NCBI RefSeq assembly: GCF_002879615.1
Contig: NZ_PNRF01000046.1
Coordinates: 1-64,000, forward strand
Source of the DNA: Billgrantia endophytica
Lineage (GTDB): Bacteria > Pseudomonadota > Gammaproteobacteria > Pseudomonadales > Halomonadaceae
Direction of reading: 5' to 3'
DNA: 64,000 bases
Within the stretch, counting starts at the first letter, position 1. Each line of letters opens with the position of its first letter. Shown here one piece after another: positions 6,746 to 15,182 of the stretch. Under the pieces are notes generated by a model. The model saw only the letters and a program-made list of their open reading frames with translations. It had not been told where the DNA came from and did no database searches. The position numbers and the translations under genes were made by a program.

Positions 6746-9025
6746 TCAGTGGGGCGATTCTACCGCATGGCACCCGCCTTCGACACCGCCGCGGAGCCAG
6801 GGTTTGGCCCGGATCGTATGGAGCGGCCCCTTGCCAATCTCTCCCAACCAGGCCGTCACGGCACCGTCGAGGGCCGTGCTCCATTGACAGCTGCCGGCCC
6901 GCCGAAAGCGCCGGATCACCTCGTCATGGGGGTGCGCGAACGAATTGTGGTGGCCGGCACTATAGATCACATGCCGGGGCAGTAATGACTGGACCAGCTG
7001 CGGTCCGGAACTGGTGCGGCTGCCATGATGGCCCGCCACCAGTATCGTCACCGGTCGTTGAACGTCCTGCAGGAAGGCGCGCTCCACCTCGCGCCCGACA
7101 TCGCCTGTTATCAATAACCGTTCGCCGCCGGCCGTGACCTCCAATACACAGGAGCGGTCGTTGCTGGAAAGTTCAGTGGCCTGCTCGGGCGGCCACAGCA
7201 CTCGATACAGCACGCCGTCCCGCTCCCAGTGCTGCCCTCGCAAGCAGGGAGCGAAGGGCACGTCGATCTCGCTACCGGGAGGAGCCAGGAATTCGCCGAC
7301 ATGATGCGCCTCAGCCAGCAACGGAACACCGCCGGCATGGTCGAGATCATCATGGCTGACCAATACGGTATCGAAATGCTGGCCTGCCGGCCATAGCGCC
7401 GCCAGTGGGGCAAAACCCGAGGAAAACCGCGGCCCCGTGTCATACAGCAGGCGATAGCTGGCGCTACGCAACTCCACCAGTTGCCCCTGGCCGACATCCT
7501 GTACTCGCACCCGAAGTGTGCCGGGCTCCATGTCCGAGCCCGTCACTCCCAGCATGGCTGGCAACAGCAGCAGGCTCCCACCCGTGCGTAGTACCACCGC
7601 AATGCCCGGCAGAGCCCACAGCAACGCCAGGAGCGCAAGCATCAGAGCCAGGGGCACCACGACGTCCGGGGAGGGCCACCAAAGCGGTAAGCGAATCACC
7701 GCGAACTCGAGCATGCCGATAAGGATCAGCACGATCCACTCGAAGAGCCACCAGCATAAGGCGGACAATGGGGCCAACGGCGAGAACAGCCAGCCCAGCA
7801 GCCCCAGGGGCACGAGCAACGAGCTGACCATGGGCACCGCCACCAGGTTGACCAACGGTGCGGAGGGCGCCAAACGGGCAAACGCTATCAGCACGGCCGC
7901 CGCCATCAGCGGCGCCAGCAGCATCTGGGTACGCACCAGCGCCCAACCCCAGCCTCGTATTCCCCGTGGCCTGACCCGGCCCTGCCAGATCAGGATCAAC
8001 AGCGCCACGGCAATGAAGGAGAGCCAAAGACCAGGGCGCCATGCCGACAGGGGGTCGATCAGCACCACGATCCCCAATGCCAGCCACCAACCCTGCCACG
8101 AGCCTGGCGCATGCCGCCCACTGGCCACCCAGAGCCCGATCAAGGTCATGATCATGGCGCGCATGGCCGGCGGCTGAAGTCCGGCCAGCCAGGCATAGCC
8201 AACGGCGGCAGCGCCGGCCAGCCACCAGGGCCAGACCGCCAGGCGCCAGCGCCCCGGCGCCACCAGCCGGGCGACACCACGAGCCACCAGCAGGGAAAAG
8301 GCGGCTACCAACCCGACATGCAAACCGGAAATGACCACCAGGTGGGTCGTGCCACTGGCATTGAGCAGATCCCAATCCTCCCGTGTCAGGCGCTCTCCGG
8401 CCCCCAGTGTCAGAGCGGCCAGCCAGCGTGCCGCCTCCGGTGACAGATGTCGCTCATCGAGATGCTCGAGCGCCAGCTGACGCACGGACCCCCCCGCTTC
8501 CTGCAACCGTCTGGCTGAAGGGTCGCTGCGCACATAACCCGTGGCCTGGATGCCTTCCCGCCACAGCCAGGCGCCATAGTCGAAGGTGTCCGGATTGGCG
8601 AACCCGGCAGGCGGACGCAGACGAACAGCCATCGCCCAACGCTCGCCCGGCGCCATTGGCGGCGCCTGGAAATAACTGAGACGAACCCGGCGAAGCGTGT
8701 CGCAGGGTAGCCTGGCCTCCTCCACGGCGCGGCACTCGTCGACGCTGACCAGCAGCCGGGCCTGCCGCCCTTCATCCTCGACGGACTCGAGACGCCCTTC
8801 GATCAGGAGGTCGGTTCCCAATAGCCCGAGTGGGAGTACCGCTCCCCTGGCCATCAATACCTGACCCGCCGCCAGGGCCATGACAAGGGCCAACGCCACC
8901 CCCCGCCAGCTTCCCCGCGCCAGCAGCAAGAGCGTGCCCAGCGCCCAGAGTTCCACCAGGCCAGAGGGCGCCAGCCAGCCCAGCCCCGTCCCGGACAACA
9001 CCGTCACTGCCAACGGTATCGCCAT
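6746..9025 (-). CDS. comEC: DNA internalization/competence membrane protein ComEC/Rec2
   Basis: ComEC is the inner-membrane channel that takes single-stranded DNA into the cytoplasm during natural transformation. The protein has an N-terminal DUF4131-like part, a central competence domain with many membrane helices and the motif HLVVISGLHVGL, and a C-terminal metallo-beta-lactamase domain with SHDDLDHAGG, a GDVG motif and AGHHGS. I chose ATG at 9025 (760 aa) because hydrophobic sequence begins there; the frame stays open to a GTG at 9199, but the added 58 residues come from a purine-rich tract and are just Gly/Lys/Arg-rich. Competence itself cannot be inferred from this gene alone. Confidence 0.9.
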   Translation of the reverse strand: MAIPLAVTVLSGTGLGWLAPSGLVELWALGTLLLLARGSWRGVALALVMALAAGQVLMARGAVLPLGLLGTDLLIEGRLESVEDEGRQARLLVSVDECRAVEEARLPCDTLRRVRLSYFQAPPMAPGERWAMAVRLRPPAGFANPDTFDYGAWLWREGIQATGYVRSDPSARRLQEAGGSVRQLALEHLDERHLSPEAARWLAALTLGAGERLTREDWDLLNASGTTHLVVISGLHVGLVAAFSLLVARGVARLVAPGRWRLAVWPWWLAGAAAVGYAWLAGLQPPAMRAMIMTLIGLWVASGRHAPGSWQGWWLALGIVVLIDPLSAWRPGLWLSFIAVALLILIWQGRVRPRGIRGWGWALVRTQMLLAPLMAAAVLIAFARLAPSAPLVNLVAVPMVSSLLVPLGLLGWLFSPLAPLSALCWWLFEWIVLILIGMLEFAVIRLPLWWPSPDVVVPLALMLALLALLWALPGIAVVLRTGGSLLLLPAMLGVTGSDMEPGTLRVRVQDVGQGQLVELRSASYRLLYDTGPRFSSGFAPLAALWPAGQHFDTVLVSHDDLDHAGGVPLLAEAHHVGEFLAPPGSEIDVPFAPCLRGQHWERDGVLYRVLWPPEQATELSSNDRSCVLEVTAGGERLLITGDVGREVERAFLQDVQRPVTILVAGHHGSRTSSGPQLVQSLLPRHVIYSAGHHNSFAHPHDEVIRRFRRAGSCQWSTALDGAVTAWLGEIGKGPLHTIRAKPWLRGGVEGGCHAVESPH

Positions 9026-9040
9026 CCCCGTCCGCCCCAC

Positions 9041-9148
9041 CTTGCCCCCTTCTTTTTCTTTGCCCTTTCCCTGTTTCCTTTCTCCAGGACTTCCCCACTT
9101 CCCTTTTCGCCACCCGGTTTCCTTGCGCCCCCGCTTCCCCCTCCCTGG
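9041..9148. repeat. Polypyrimidine/polypurine tract upstream of comEC
   Basis: Over these 108 bases the plus strand is about 84 percent C or T by hand count, in runs such as TCTTTTTCTT and CTGTTTCCTTTCTCC. The composition differs sharply from flanking sequence. It covers the 5' region of comEC, so the comEC mRNA leader would be strongly purine-rich. Confidence 0.75.
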
Positions 9149-9249
9149 CGGCCTGCGGCATTCGCCCCATATTCCTTCCCCAGTGGCATAGCGAGGCACC
9201 CGTCATCCATGGATAATAGCCGGGTCACGAAGCAGCGAGCCCAATCGAC

Positions 9250-9789
9250 ATGCCGCGCCGATTCCTGCAGCGCTACATGCCCAACCCCGAAACGCTCAGG
9301 CGTCAGCGCTCGCTGCGCTTCATGAGCCAGTTTATCGGCGATCCTGGTCTTTGGGCCCTGTCCCGCCGCACCGTGGCCAATGCCTTTTCCGTGGGGCTGT
9401 TCAGCGCCATGCTGCCGATCCCCTTCCAGATGGTCGTGGCCGCATGCGGTGCCTATTTGCTACGCTGCAATTTACCGCTTTCCGTCGGCCTGGTGTGGAT
9501 TACCAACCCCTTGACCATGCCCTTGATCTTCTATGGCAACTACCGCCTGGGGGCATGGCTGATGAACACGCCGGTTCGAGAGGCACCAACCCGCATCTCG
9601 ACACGATGGATTGCCGAGCGAATGGCCGATATCTTGCCTGCCCTGGCTCTCGGCTCGGTGGTCGTGGCCATCGTGGCCGCCGTTCTCGGGAACGTGGCGA
9701 TTCGACTGGTCTGGCGCTGGCATATTTCGCGCAGCTGGAAGCAGCGCGCGATGAAGCGCCGGCTGCAACGGCTGGAGCTGGAAGACTGA
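9250..9789 (+). CDS. DUF2062 membrane protein
   Basis: A 179-residue protein of the DUF2062 family. It has a basic N-terminus, a core with two or three hydrophobic segments including the family signature WITNPLTMPLIFY, and a basic cytoplasmic tail. Members are small inner-membrane proteins; some are fused to glycosyltransferases, but the function of stand-alone versions is unknown. It lies between comEC and the lol genes, as in Pseudomonas. It is divergent from comEC. Confidence 0.85.
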   Translation: MPRRFLQRYMPNPETLRRQRSLRFMSQFIGDPGLWALSRRTVANAFSVGLFSAMLPIPFQMVVAACGAYLLRCNLPLSVGLVWITNPLTMPLIFYGNYRLGAWLMNTPVREAPTRISTRWIAERMADILPALALGSVVVAIVAAVLGNVAIRLVWRWHISRSWKQRAMKRRLQRLELED

Positions 9790-9810
9790 GCCCTGGCCTT
9801 GGCCAGGGCT
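9789..9810 (+). terminator. Perfect hairpin after the DUF2062 gene
   Basis: Ten bases (9789-9798) are repeated inverted at 9801-9810 around TT; the hairpin starts within the DUF2062 stop codon. No U-run follows, so it may be a weak terminator or an mRNA 3' end stabiliser. Confidence 0.5.
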
Positions 9811-9816
9811 CGATCG

Positions 9817-9846
9817 AGTGAGACAGAGTGAGACAGAGTGAGACAG
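9817..9846. repeat. Three tandem copies of a 10-bp unit
   Basis: AGTGAGACAG occurs three times in a row at 9817, 9827 and 9837 in the spacer between the convergent DUF2062 and lolD genes. It is non-coding. Confidence 0.9.
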
Positions 9847-9912
9847 CATCGGTGAGGCAGGGTCAATCGCGCCAGTGGCCGTCGTGATCCCGTGGCAATG
9901 ATCGAGTTACAG

Positions 9913-10623
9913 TCAGCTCGACGACTGTTCGGTCAGGCGCCCGCCGTCGAGCTTGAGAACACGATCCTGATGGGCAGCCAGGGACAGATCGTGGGTCACC
10001 ACCACGAAGGCACACGCCGTCGTACGTGCCAACTCGTCCATCAGTGCCAGGATACTCGCCGCCGTGGTCTGGTCCAGGTTGCCGGTGGGTTCATCCATGA
10101 GCACCAGACTGGGGTCGGTCACCAGAGCGCGGGCGATGGCCACCCGCTGACGCTCGCCGCCAGAGAGTTCGCCCGGTTTATGGTCGCCACGCTCCGCAAT
10201 TCCCACCTTGACCAGCAGTTCACGAGCCCGCGCCTCGGCCTGCTTCTTGCGCAAACCCCGTACGATCAACGGCAATGCCGCATTTTCCAGGGCGGTGAAC
10301 TCGGCGAGCAGATGATGGAACTGGTAGACGAAGCCGATATGACGGTTCCGAAAGCGGCCCAGCGCCGCCTCGCCCAGGTCCAGCAGTGACTCGCCGGCAA
10401 TACGGACCTCGCCCCGGGTAGGCCGGTCGAGCCCCCCCAGCAGATTGAGCAGCGTCGTCTTGCCAGAGCCTGAACTGCCGACGACAGCGACACGCTCTCC
10501 GGCACGAACCTGCAGGGCCAGGCCATCCAGCACCGTGACGTCCCGGGGCCCTTCGTGATAGATCCGGGTCAGGTCGTGACATTCCAGCATCACCCTGTCG
10601 CTGATAGTCGCCGTCTGGCTCAT
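9913..10623 (-). CDS. lolD: Lipoprotein-releasing system ATPase
   Basis: LolD is the ATPase of the inner-membrane LolCDE complex that hands mature lipoproteins to the LolA chaperone. The 236 residues contain Walker A GSSGSGKT (49-56), signature LSGGERQRVAIARAL, and Walker B LVLMDEPTGNLD, in the MacB/LolD-type subfamily. I chose ATG at 10623, with GAGGAG upstream, giving nearly the E. coli length; an ATG at 10659 is possible but has no clear ribosome site. It follows lolC/E on the same strand by 28 bp. Confidence 0.93.
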   Translation of the reverse strand: MSQTATISDRVMLECHDLTRIYHEGPRDVTVLDGLALQVRAGERVAVVGSSGSGKTTLLNLLGGLDRPTRGEVRIAGESLLDLGEAALGRFRNRHIGFVYQFHHLLAEFTALENAALPLIVRGLRKKQAEARARELLVKVGIAERGDHKPGELSGGERQRVAIARALVTDPSLVLMDEPTGNLDQTTAASILALMDELARTTACAFVVVTHDLSLAAHQDRVLKLDGGRLTEQSSS

Positions 10624-10651
10624 GGAGCTCTCCTCATTCGCGGTAGCCGGA

Positions 10652-11893
10652 TCATTCATAGCGCAACACCTCGGCGGGCTGGACACGGGCCGCTCGCCAC
10701 GCGGGGTAGATGGTCGACAGGAAGGTAAGACCGAAGGCAGCCGCAATGATGTCGCGCACATCGGACCAGTGCAGACGCGAGGGCAGGTCACTGATGAAGT
10801 AGACCCCAGCATCCAGGAACTGGATGCCGAGCACCGATTCCACCCAGCCGATCAGGTCCGAGATGGTCAGCGCAAGCAGTACGCCGAGCCCGACGCCCAC
10901 GGCGATACCGATCACCCCGATGGCCATCCCCTGGACCATGAAGATCCCCATGATGGAACGTGGCGTGGCGCCGATGGTGCGCAGTATGGCGATGTCGGCA
11001 TGCTTGTCGGTCACCACCATCACCAGGGTAGAGACGATATTGAAGGCCGCCACGGCGATGATGACCGTCAACAGCAGCGCAATCATGCGCTTCTCCATCT
11101 GGATGGCCTGGAACAGGTTGCCATGGGAGAAGGTCCAGTCACTGCCCCGGTAACCCGACCCCAGCTCATTGATGATGGCGCGGGTTTCATTGGCGGCAAC
11201 GAAGAGATCGTCCAGTTCCAGGCGCAGCCCCCCGACGGCATCACCCATGCGGGCCAGGGTCTGCATGTCCTCGATGTTGGCGTAGGCCAGGTTGGCATCC
11301 AGGTCGGCGCCGACGCTGAAGATGCCACTTACCGTGAAGCGCTTGAGTCGTGGGAAGACACCGGCCGGAGTAATGGAGGCCTCCGGCACCAGCAGCGTGA
11401 CGCGATCCCCGACACCCACGCCCAGGTGGCGGGCCAGCAGTGAGCCCAGTACGATATTCCATTCACCGGGCGCCAGGTCTTCCAGGTTACCCTGGCGCAT
11501 GTGACGGCCGATGATGGAGACGCGGTCCTCCCATTCGGGGTGGATTCCGTTGACCATGGCGCCCTCGTTGCGCCCCCCGACCGAGAACATGCCCTGCTGC
11601 TCCACGAACGGCGCTGCGCCAATCACCCGTTCCCGCTGCATCAGTTCACCGGCCAGTGATTCCCACTCCACCATGCCGGTGCGGGACTCGATCTTGGCGT
11701 GGGGGACCATGCCCAGGATGCGGGTGCGCAGCTCATGGTCGAAGCCGTTCATCACCGAGAGTACGAGAATGAGCACTGCCACGCCAAGCATCAGCCCAAG
11801 CATGGATGTCAGCGAAATGAAAGAGATGAAGTGGTTGCGGCGCTTCGCGCGCACATAGCGCAACCCGATCAACAATGGCAAGCGGTCAAGCAT
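10652..11893 (-). CDS. Lipoprotein-releasing system permease LolC/LolE family
   Basis: A 413-residue four-helix permease: one helix near residues 25-46, a large periplasmic domain (about 50-265) and three C-terminal helices. The N-terminus RYVRAKRRNHFISFIS is a family hallmark. Only one permease gene accompanies lolD here, whereas E. coli has separate lolC and lolE flanking lolD. It may be a hybrid LolF-type permease working as a homodimer, or a second copy may lie elsewhere; the window cannot decide, so I give no symbol. Confidence 0.88.
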   Translation of the reverse strand: MLDRLPLLIGLRYVRAKRRNHFISFISLTSMLGLMLGVAVLILVLSVMNGFDHELRTRILGMVPHAKIESRTGMVEWESLAGELMQRERVIGAAPFVEQQGMFSVGGRNEGAMVNGIHPEWEDRVSIIGRHMRQGNLEDLAPGEWNIVLGSLLARHLGVGVGDRVTLLVPEASITPAGVFPRLKRFTVSGIFSVGADLDANLAYANIEDMQTLARMGDAVGGLRLELDDLFVAANETRAIINELGSGYRGSDWTFSHGNLFQAIQMEKRMIALLLTVIIAVAAFNIVSTLVMVVTDKHADIAILRTIGATPRSIMGIFMVQGMAIGVIGIAVGVGLGVLLALTISDLIGWVESVLGIQFLDAGVYFISDLPSRLHWSDVRDIIAAAFGLTFLSTIYPAWRAARVQPAEVLRYE

Positions 11894-11975
11894 GGTGGGC
11901 GTTCCTTATCAGCGGGGGGTCATGGTACGGTTTTTTGCCGCTCACTGCATCGGGTACGGAATGATTCCCCGTTGC

Positions 11976-12004
11976 TTGCAACATTGCCGGCCTGGGCCTA
12001 CATT
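11976..12004 (+). promoter_or_regulatory. Sigma70-like promoter for aguA-aguB
   Basis: TTGCAA (11976-11981) and TACATT (11999-12004) are separated by 17 bases and lie about 57 bases upstream of the aguA start, in the divergent spacer with lolC/E. Confidence 0.5.
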
Positions 12005-12060
12005 TCGCCGTCCTGGCGCCGTGTCGCCATCCCTTCAGACGCAACCACGAGGCTGCTCCC

Positions 12061-13128
12061 ATGGCCAACCGCCTGCTCCCGGAATGGCATCGTCAGGACG
12101 CTGTCCAGCTCACCTGGCCGAGCCCCACCAGTGATTGGGCGTTCCTGATAGAACGTATCGAAGCCACCATGGAAGCCATGGTGGTCGCCATTTCGCGCTA
12201 CCAGAACGTCTTGATCAGCGTGCCCAACACCGCTACCCGCAATCACCTGAAACGCCGATTCGCCTATCTCGGCGTTCCCGCCGAGCGGCTGCAACTGGTA
12301 GTCGCCCCAACGGACGATACCTGGGCGCGTGACCATGGCCCCATCGCCGTGACCCGCGATGACGAACTCCTGCTGCTGGACTTTGTCTTTACCGGTTGGG
12401 GAGGCAAGTTCGAAGCGGCACGGGACAACGCCTTGACGCAGAAACTGGTGGAGGCCGATATTTTCGCCTGCCCGGTCGAACCGCGCGACATGGTACTGGA
12501 AGGCGGCGCCATCGAGACCGATGGTGAAGGCACGCTATTGACCACGGAGGCCTGCCTGCTCAATCCAAACCGCAACCCGCAACTCGACCGCAGCGCTGTC
12601 GAGGCCGCGCTGAAAGCGGACTTCGGGGTATCGCGAGTGCTATGGCTGACCAGTGGCCACCTGGAAGGCGACGATACGGACAGCCATGTGGATACCCTGG
12701 CCCGCTTCTGCGACAAGGATACCATTGCCTATGTACGCTGCGATGACGAGTCGGACCCCCACTACCCGGCCCTGGCCGCCATGGAGGTCGAGCTGAAGAC
12801 GTTCCGCCGTGCCGACGGCGAACCCTACCGCCTGGTTCCATTGCCCTGGCCAAGCCCTTGCTTCGACCCGATAGACGGCCATCGATTGCCAGCCACCTAT
12901 GCCAATTTCCTGATCATCAACGATGCCGTGCTGGTCCCGGTCTACGGCGATGCCGCCGATACCCGGGCGCTGGTGGCATTGGCCGGGGCCTTCCCCGAAC
13001 GGGACATCGTGCCCATCGACTGCCTGAGTGTGATTCGCCAGCACGGCAGTCTCCACTGCCTGACCATGCAGCTTCCCTCCGGCAGTCTGAAAATCGCCGG
13101 TCAGCCAACCCAAGGAGAGACCTCATGA
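12061..13128 (+). CDS. aguA: Agmatine deiminase
   Basis: AguA hydrolyses agmatine to N-carbamoylputrescine and ammonia, in the arginine decarboxylase route to putrescine. The 355-residue protein of the peptidyl-arginine-deiminase fold shows TWARDHGP and GWGGKF near the N-terminal third, the His/Glu motif SGHLEGDDTDSHVD in the middle, and the nucleophile Cys333 in GSLHC. The ATG at 12061 follows a GAGG nine bases upstream. It overlaps aguB by four bases, so the two enzymes of consecutive steps are translationally coupled. Confidence 0.95.
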   Translation: MANRLLPEWHRQDAVQLTWPSPTSDWAFLIERIEATMEAMVVAISRYQNVLISVPNTATRNHLKRRFAYLGVPAERLQLVVAPTDDTWARDHGPIAVTRDDELLLLDFVFTGWGGKFEAARDNALTQKLVEADIFACPVEPRDMVLEGGAIETDGEGTLLTTEACLLNPNRNPQLDRSAVEAALKADFGVSRVLWLTSGHLEGDDTDSHVDTLARFCDKDTIAYVRCDDESDPHYPALAAMEVELKTFRRADGEPYRLVPLPWPSPCFDPIDGHRLPATYANFLIINDAVLVPVYGDAADTRALVALAGAFPERDIVPIDCLSVIRQHGSLHCLTMQLPSGSLKIAGQPTQGETS

Positions 13129-14027
13129 CCCACACCCTGAAGGTCGGCCTGGTCCAGCAGCCCGCCTGGCCCGACAAGGCCAGGAGCCTGGACGAGAGCG
13201 AGGCCGGCATACGTGAGCTGGCCGCCGCCGGAGCCGAATTGGTGATGCTGCAGGAACTTCACGCCACGCACTATTTCTGTCAGTACGAGGACACTGAGCT
13301 GTTCGACCTGGCCGAACCGCTTGACGGCCCCACCGGTACACGCCTGGCGGGGCTGGCGGCCGAGCTCGGCATCGTGCTGGTCGGCTCGCTGTTCGAGCGC
13401 CGCGCCCCCGGGCTCTACCACAACACCGCCGTGGTCTATGATGGCGGTCGGGGCCAGGTGGGCTTCTACCGCAAGATGCATATCCCCGACGATCCGGGCT
13501 TCTACGAGAAGTTCTATTTTGTCCCAGGCGACGTGGACGAGAACCGCCAACAGGGCTTTCAGCCCATCGACACATCGGTGGGTCGCCTCGGCCTACTGGT
13601 ATGCTGGGATCAATGGTATCCCGAAGCGGCGCGCCTGATGGCACTGGCCGGAGCCGAGCTGTTGCTGTACCCCACCGCCATCGGCTGGAGCCCGACCGAC
13701 GACGCTGCCGAAAAGGCACGCCAAAAAGACGCCTGGACACTGATCCAGCGCAGCCACGGCGTCGCCAACGGATTGCCGGTAATCGTGGCCAACCGGGTCG
13801 GCCACGAGCCGGATCATTCCGGGGTGAGCCCGGGTATCGACTTCTGGGGCGGAAGCTTCATCTGCGGCCCTCAAGGCGAGTTGCTCGCCCATGCCGGCCA
13901 GGAAGCCGAACGGCTTCTGGTGACCCTGGACATGAGCCGTGGCGAGGCCGTGCGGCGCATCTGGCCCTATCTCAGGGATCGCCGCATCGACGCCTACGGC
14001 GACCTGACGCGGCGCTATAGAGATTGA
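13125..14027 (+). CDS. aguB: N-carbamoylputrescine amidase
   Basis: AguB hydrolyses N-carbamoylputrescine to putrescine, ammonia and CO2. The 300-residue nitrilase-fold protein has the catalytic triad Glu44 (LQELHAT), Lys117 (YRKMHIPDDP) and Cys160 (GLLVCWDQWYPEAAR). The ATG at 13125 overlaps the aguA stop (ATGA) and has AAGGAGAG upstream. A gamma-glutamylputrescine-oxidase-like gene lies at 57051, so putrescine made or taken up here may also be catabolised, although the two loci are 43 kb apart. Confidence 0.95.
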   Translation: MTHTLKVGLVQQPAWPDKARSLDESEAGIRELAAAGAELVMLQELHATHYFCQYEDTELFDLAEPLDGPTGTRLAGLAAELGIVLVGSLFERRAPGLYHNTAVVYDGGRGQVGFYRKMHIPDDPGFYEKFYFVPGDVDENRQQGFQPIDTSVGRLGLLVCWDQWYPEAARLMALAGAELLLYPTAIGWSPTDDAAEKARQKDAWTLIQRSHGVANGLPVIVANRVGHEPDHSGVSPGIDFWGGSFICGPQGELLAHAGQEAERLLVTLDMSRGEAVRRIWPYLRDRRIDAYGDLTRRYRD

Positions 14028-14038
14028 ACAACCCGTTC

Positions 14039-14075
14039 GGCGGGAAGAGCATTCACTGGATGCTCTTCTTCCGCC
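14039..14075 (+). terminator. Hairpin downstream of aguB
   Basis: GAAGAGCAT (14044-14052) pairs with ATGCTCTTC (14060-14068) around a 7-base loop; outer GGCGG (14039-14043) pairs with CCGCC (14071-14075) after a TT bulge. It lies between the convergent aguB and Nudix-ThiE genes and may serve both strands. Confidence 0.65.
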
Positions 14076-14142
14076 TCACCCATGGCGAATGCCCTTCGCT
14101 GCGACCGGCTCCCGGCGCCGCTCGCTCTATGCGGGCATGAAC

Positions 14143-15114
14143 TCAGGCGTCCGGCGCTTTCCAGAAGTCGCGAATCGAGGCGATACCCTGGGCGCCCACG
14201 GCACGGGCGTGATTGGCGTCATGGCGCGTCATGCCTCCCAGCGCAAAGACCGGCATGGCGGCAAGCTCGACCAATTGCTGGAAGTCGTGCCAGCCCATGG
14301 GGGCCACTTCCGGATGCGACGGGGTGGTACGCAATGGGGAGAGCGTGACGAAATCGCAGCCAATGCGCGAGGCCTGAGCCAGCTGCTTCCGGTCATGGGT
14401 CGAAGCCGCCATCCACTTGGTCTCGGAGATGGGGCGACGATCCAGGGCCATGAGTCGTTCACTGGTCAGATGAATGCCATCGGCATCGACCTGCTCCAGC
14501 ACCGAAGGGTCTCCGTTGAGCAGCAGCCGCGCGCCGTGCTCTCGGCACAGCGCAAGGGCACGTTCCGCACGGGCCAGGTAGGCAGCCTCATCCAGCGACT
14601 TGGCCCGCAGCTGGACCAGGCGTACCTCGTCCTCGACCAGGGCCCGAGTCAGGCAGGCATCGAACCGGTCTTCATCCTCCTCTTCATCGGCCGTGATCAG
14701 GTACTCGGTAGGCAGCATGACCGCCTGGAGGATCGGCAGATTGGCCGCCGGAAACGGATAATTGACCAGTTCGTCCAGCGGCACCCAGCGTACCGCCTGT
14801 CCTTCACGCCCGAAAGGCTCACCCGAGAATTCATGTACCTGCCAGACATCCAGCAGGATGTGCTTGTCGGAGTATTCGTGATGGATGCGAATCAGCGGCT
14901 GGGCACGCTTGATCTCGACACCCAGCTCTTCATGAAGCTCACGCTTGAGCCCCTCCAACCCGGTCTCGTAGGGTGCCAGCTTGCCACCTGGAAACTCCCA
15001 CAGGCCGCCATGGTCGACGTTGGACGGTCGACGAGCGATCAATGCCTTATCGCCATCACTGCTGATGATAGCGGCCGCTGCCACGTGCACCCTTCTTTTC
15101 ACCATTACGCTCAT
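14143..15114 (-). CDS. Nudix hydrolase fused to a thiamine-phosphate-synthase-like domain
   Basis: A 323-residue two-domain protein. The N-terminal half (about 8-135) is a MutT-type Nudix hydrolase with the box GGKLAPYET-x5-KRELHEELGV (43-65) carrying the REhxEExG metal site; MutT removes oxidised dGTP from the nucleotide pool. The C-terminal half (about 150-320) resembles ThiE, with LRAKSLDEA, an LNGD-type strand, GCDFVTLSPLRTT and a final FALGGM. The fusion is known in Pseudomonas and relatives next to argJ-secA. Whether the second domain makes thiamine phosphate is doubtful; it may only bind a phosphate compound. The ATG at 15114 is one of two in-frame ATGs three codons apart. Confidence 0.9.
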   Translation of the reverse strand: MSVMVKRRVHVAAAAIISSDGDKALIARRPSNVDHGGLWEFPGGKLAPYETGLEGLKRELHEELGVEIKRAQPLIRIHHEYSDKHILLDVWQVHEFSGEPFGREGQAVRWVPLDELVNYPFPAANLPILQAVMLPTEYLITADEEEDEDRFDACLTRALVEDEVRLVQLRAKSLDEAAYLARAERALALCREHGARLLLNGDPSVLEQVDADGIHLTSERLMALDRRPISETKWMAASTHDRKQLAQASRIGCDFVTLSPLRTTPSHPEVAPMGWHDFQQLVELAAMPVFALGGMTRHDANHARAVGAQGIASIRDFWKAPDA

Positions 15115-15182
15115 TTACCCTTTACCCACTTGACCCGTACCGTCCACCCGACACGGGGTTGGTTCGTCTGCCGCCACCGCCC

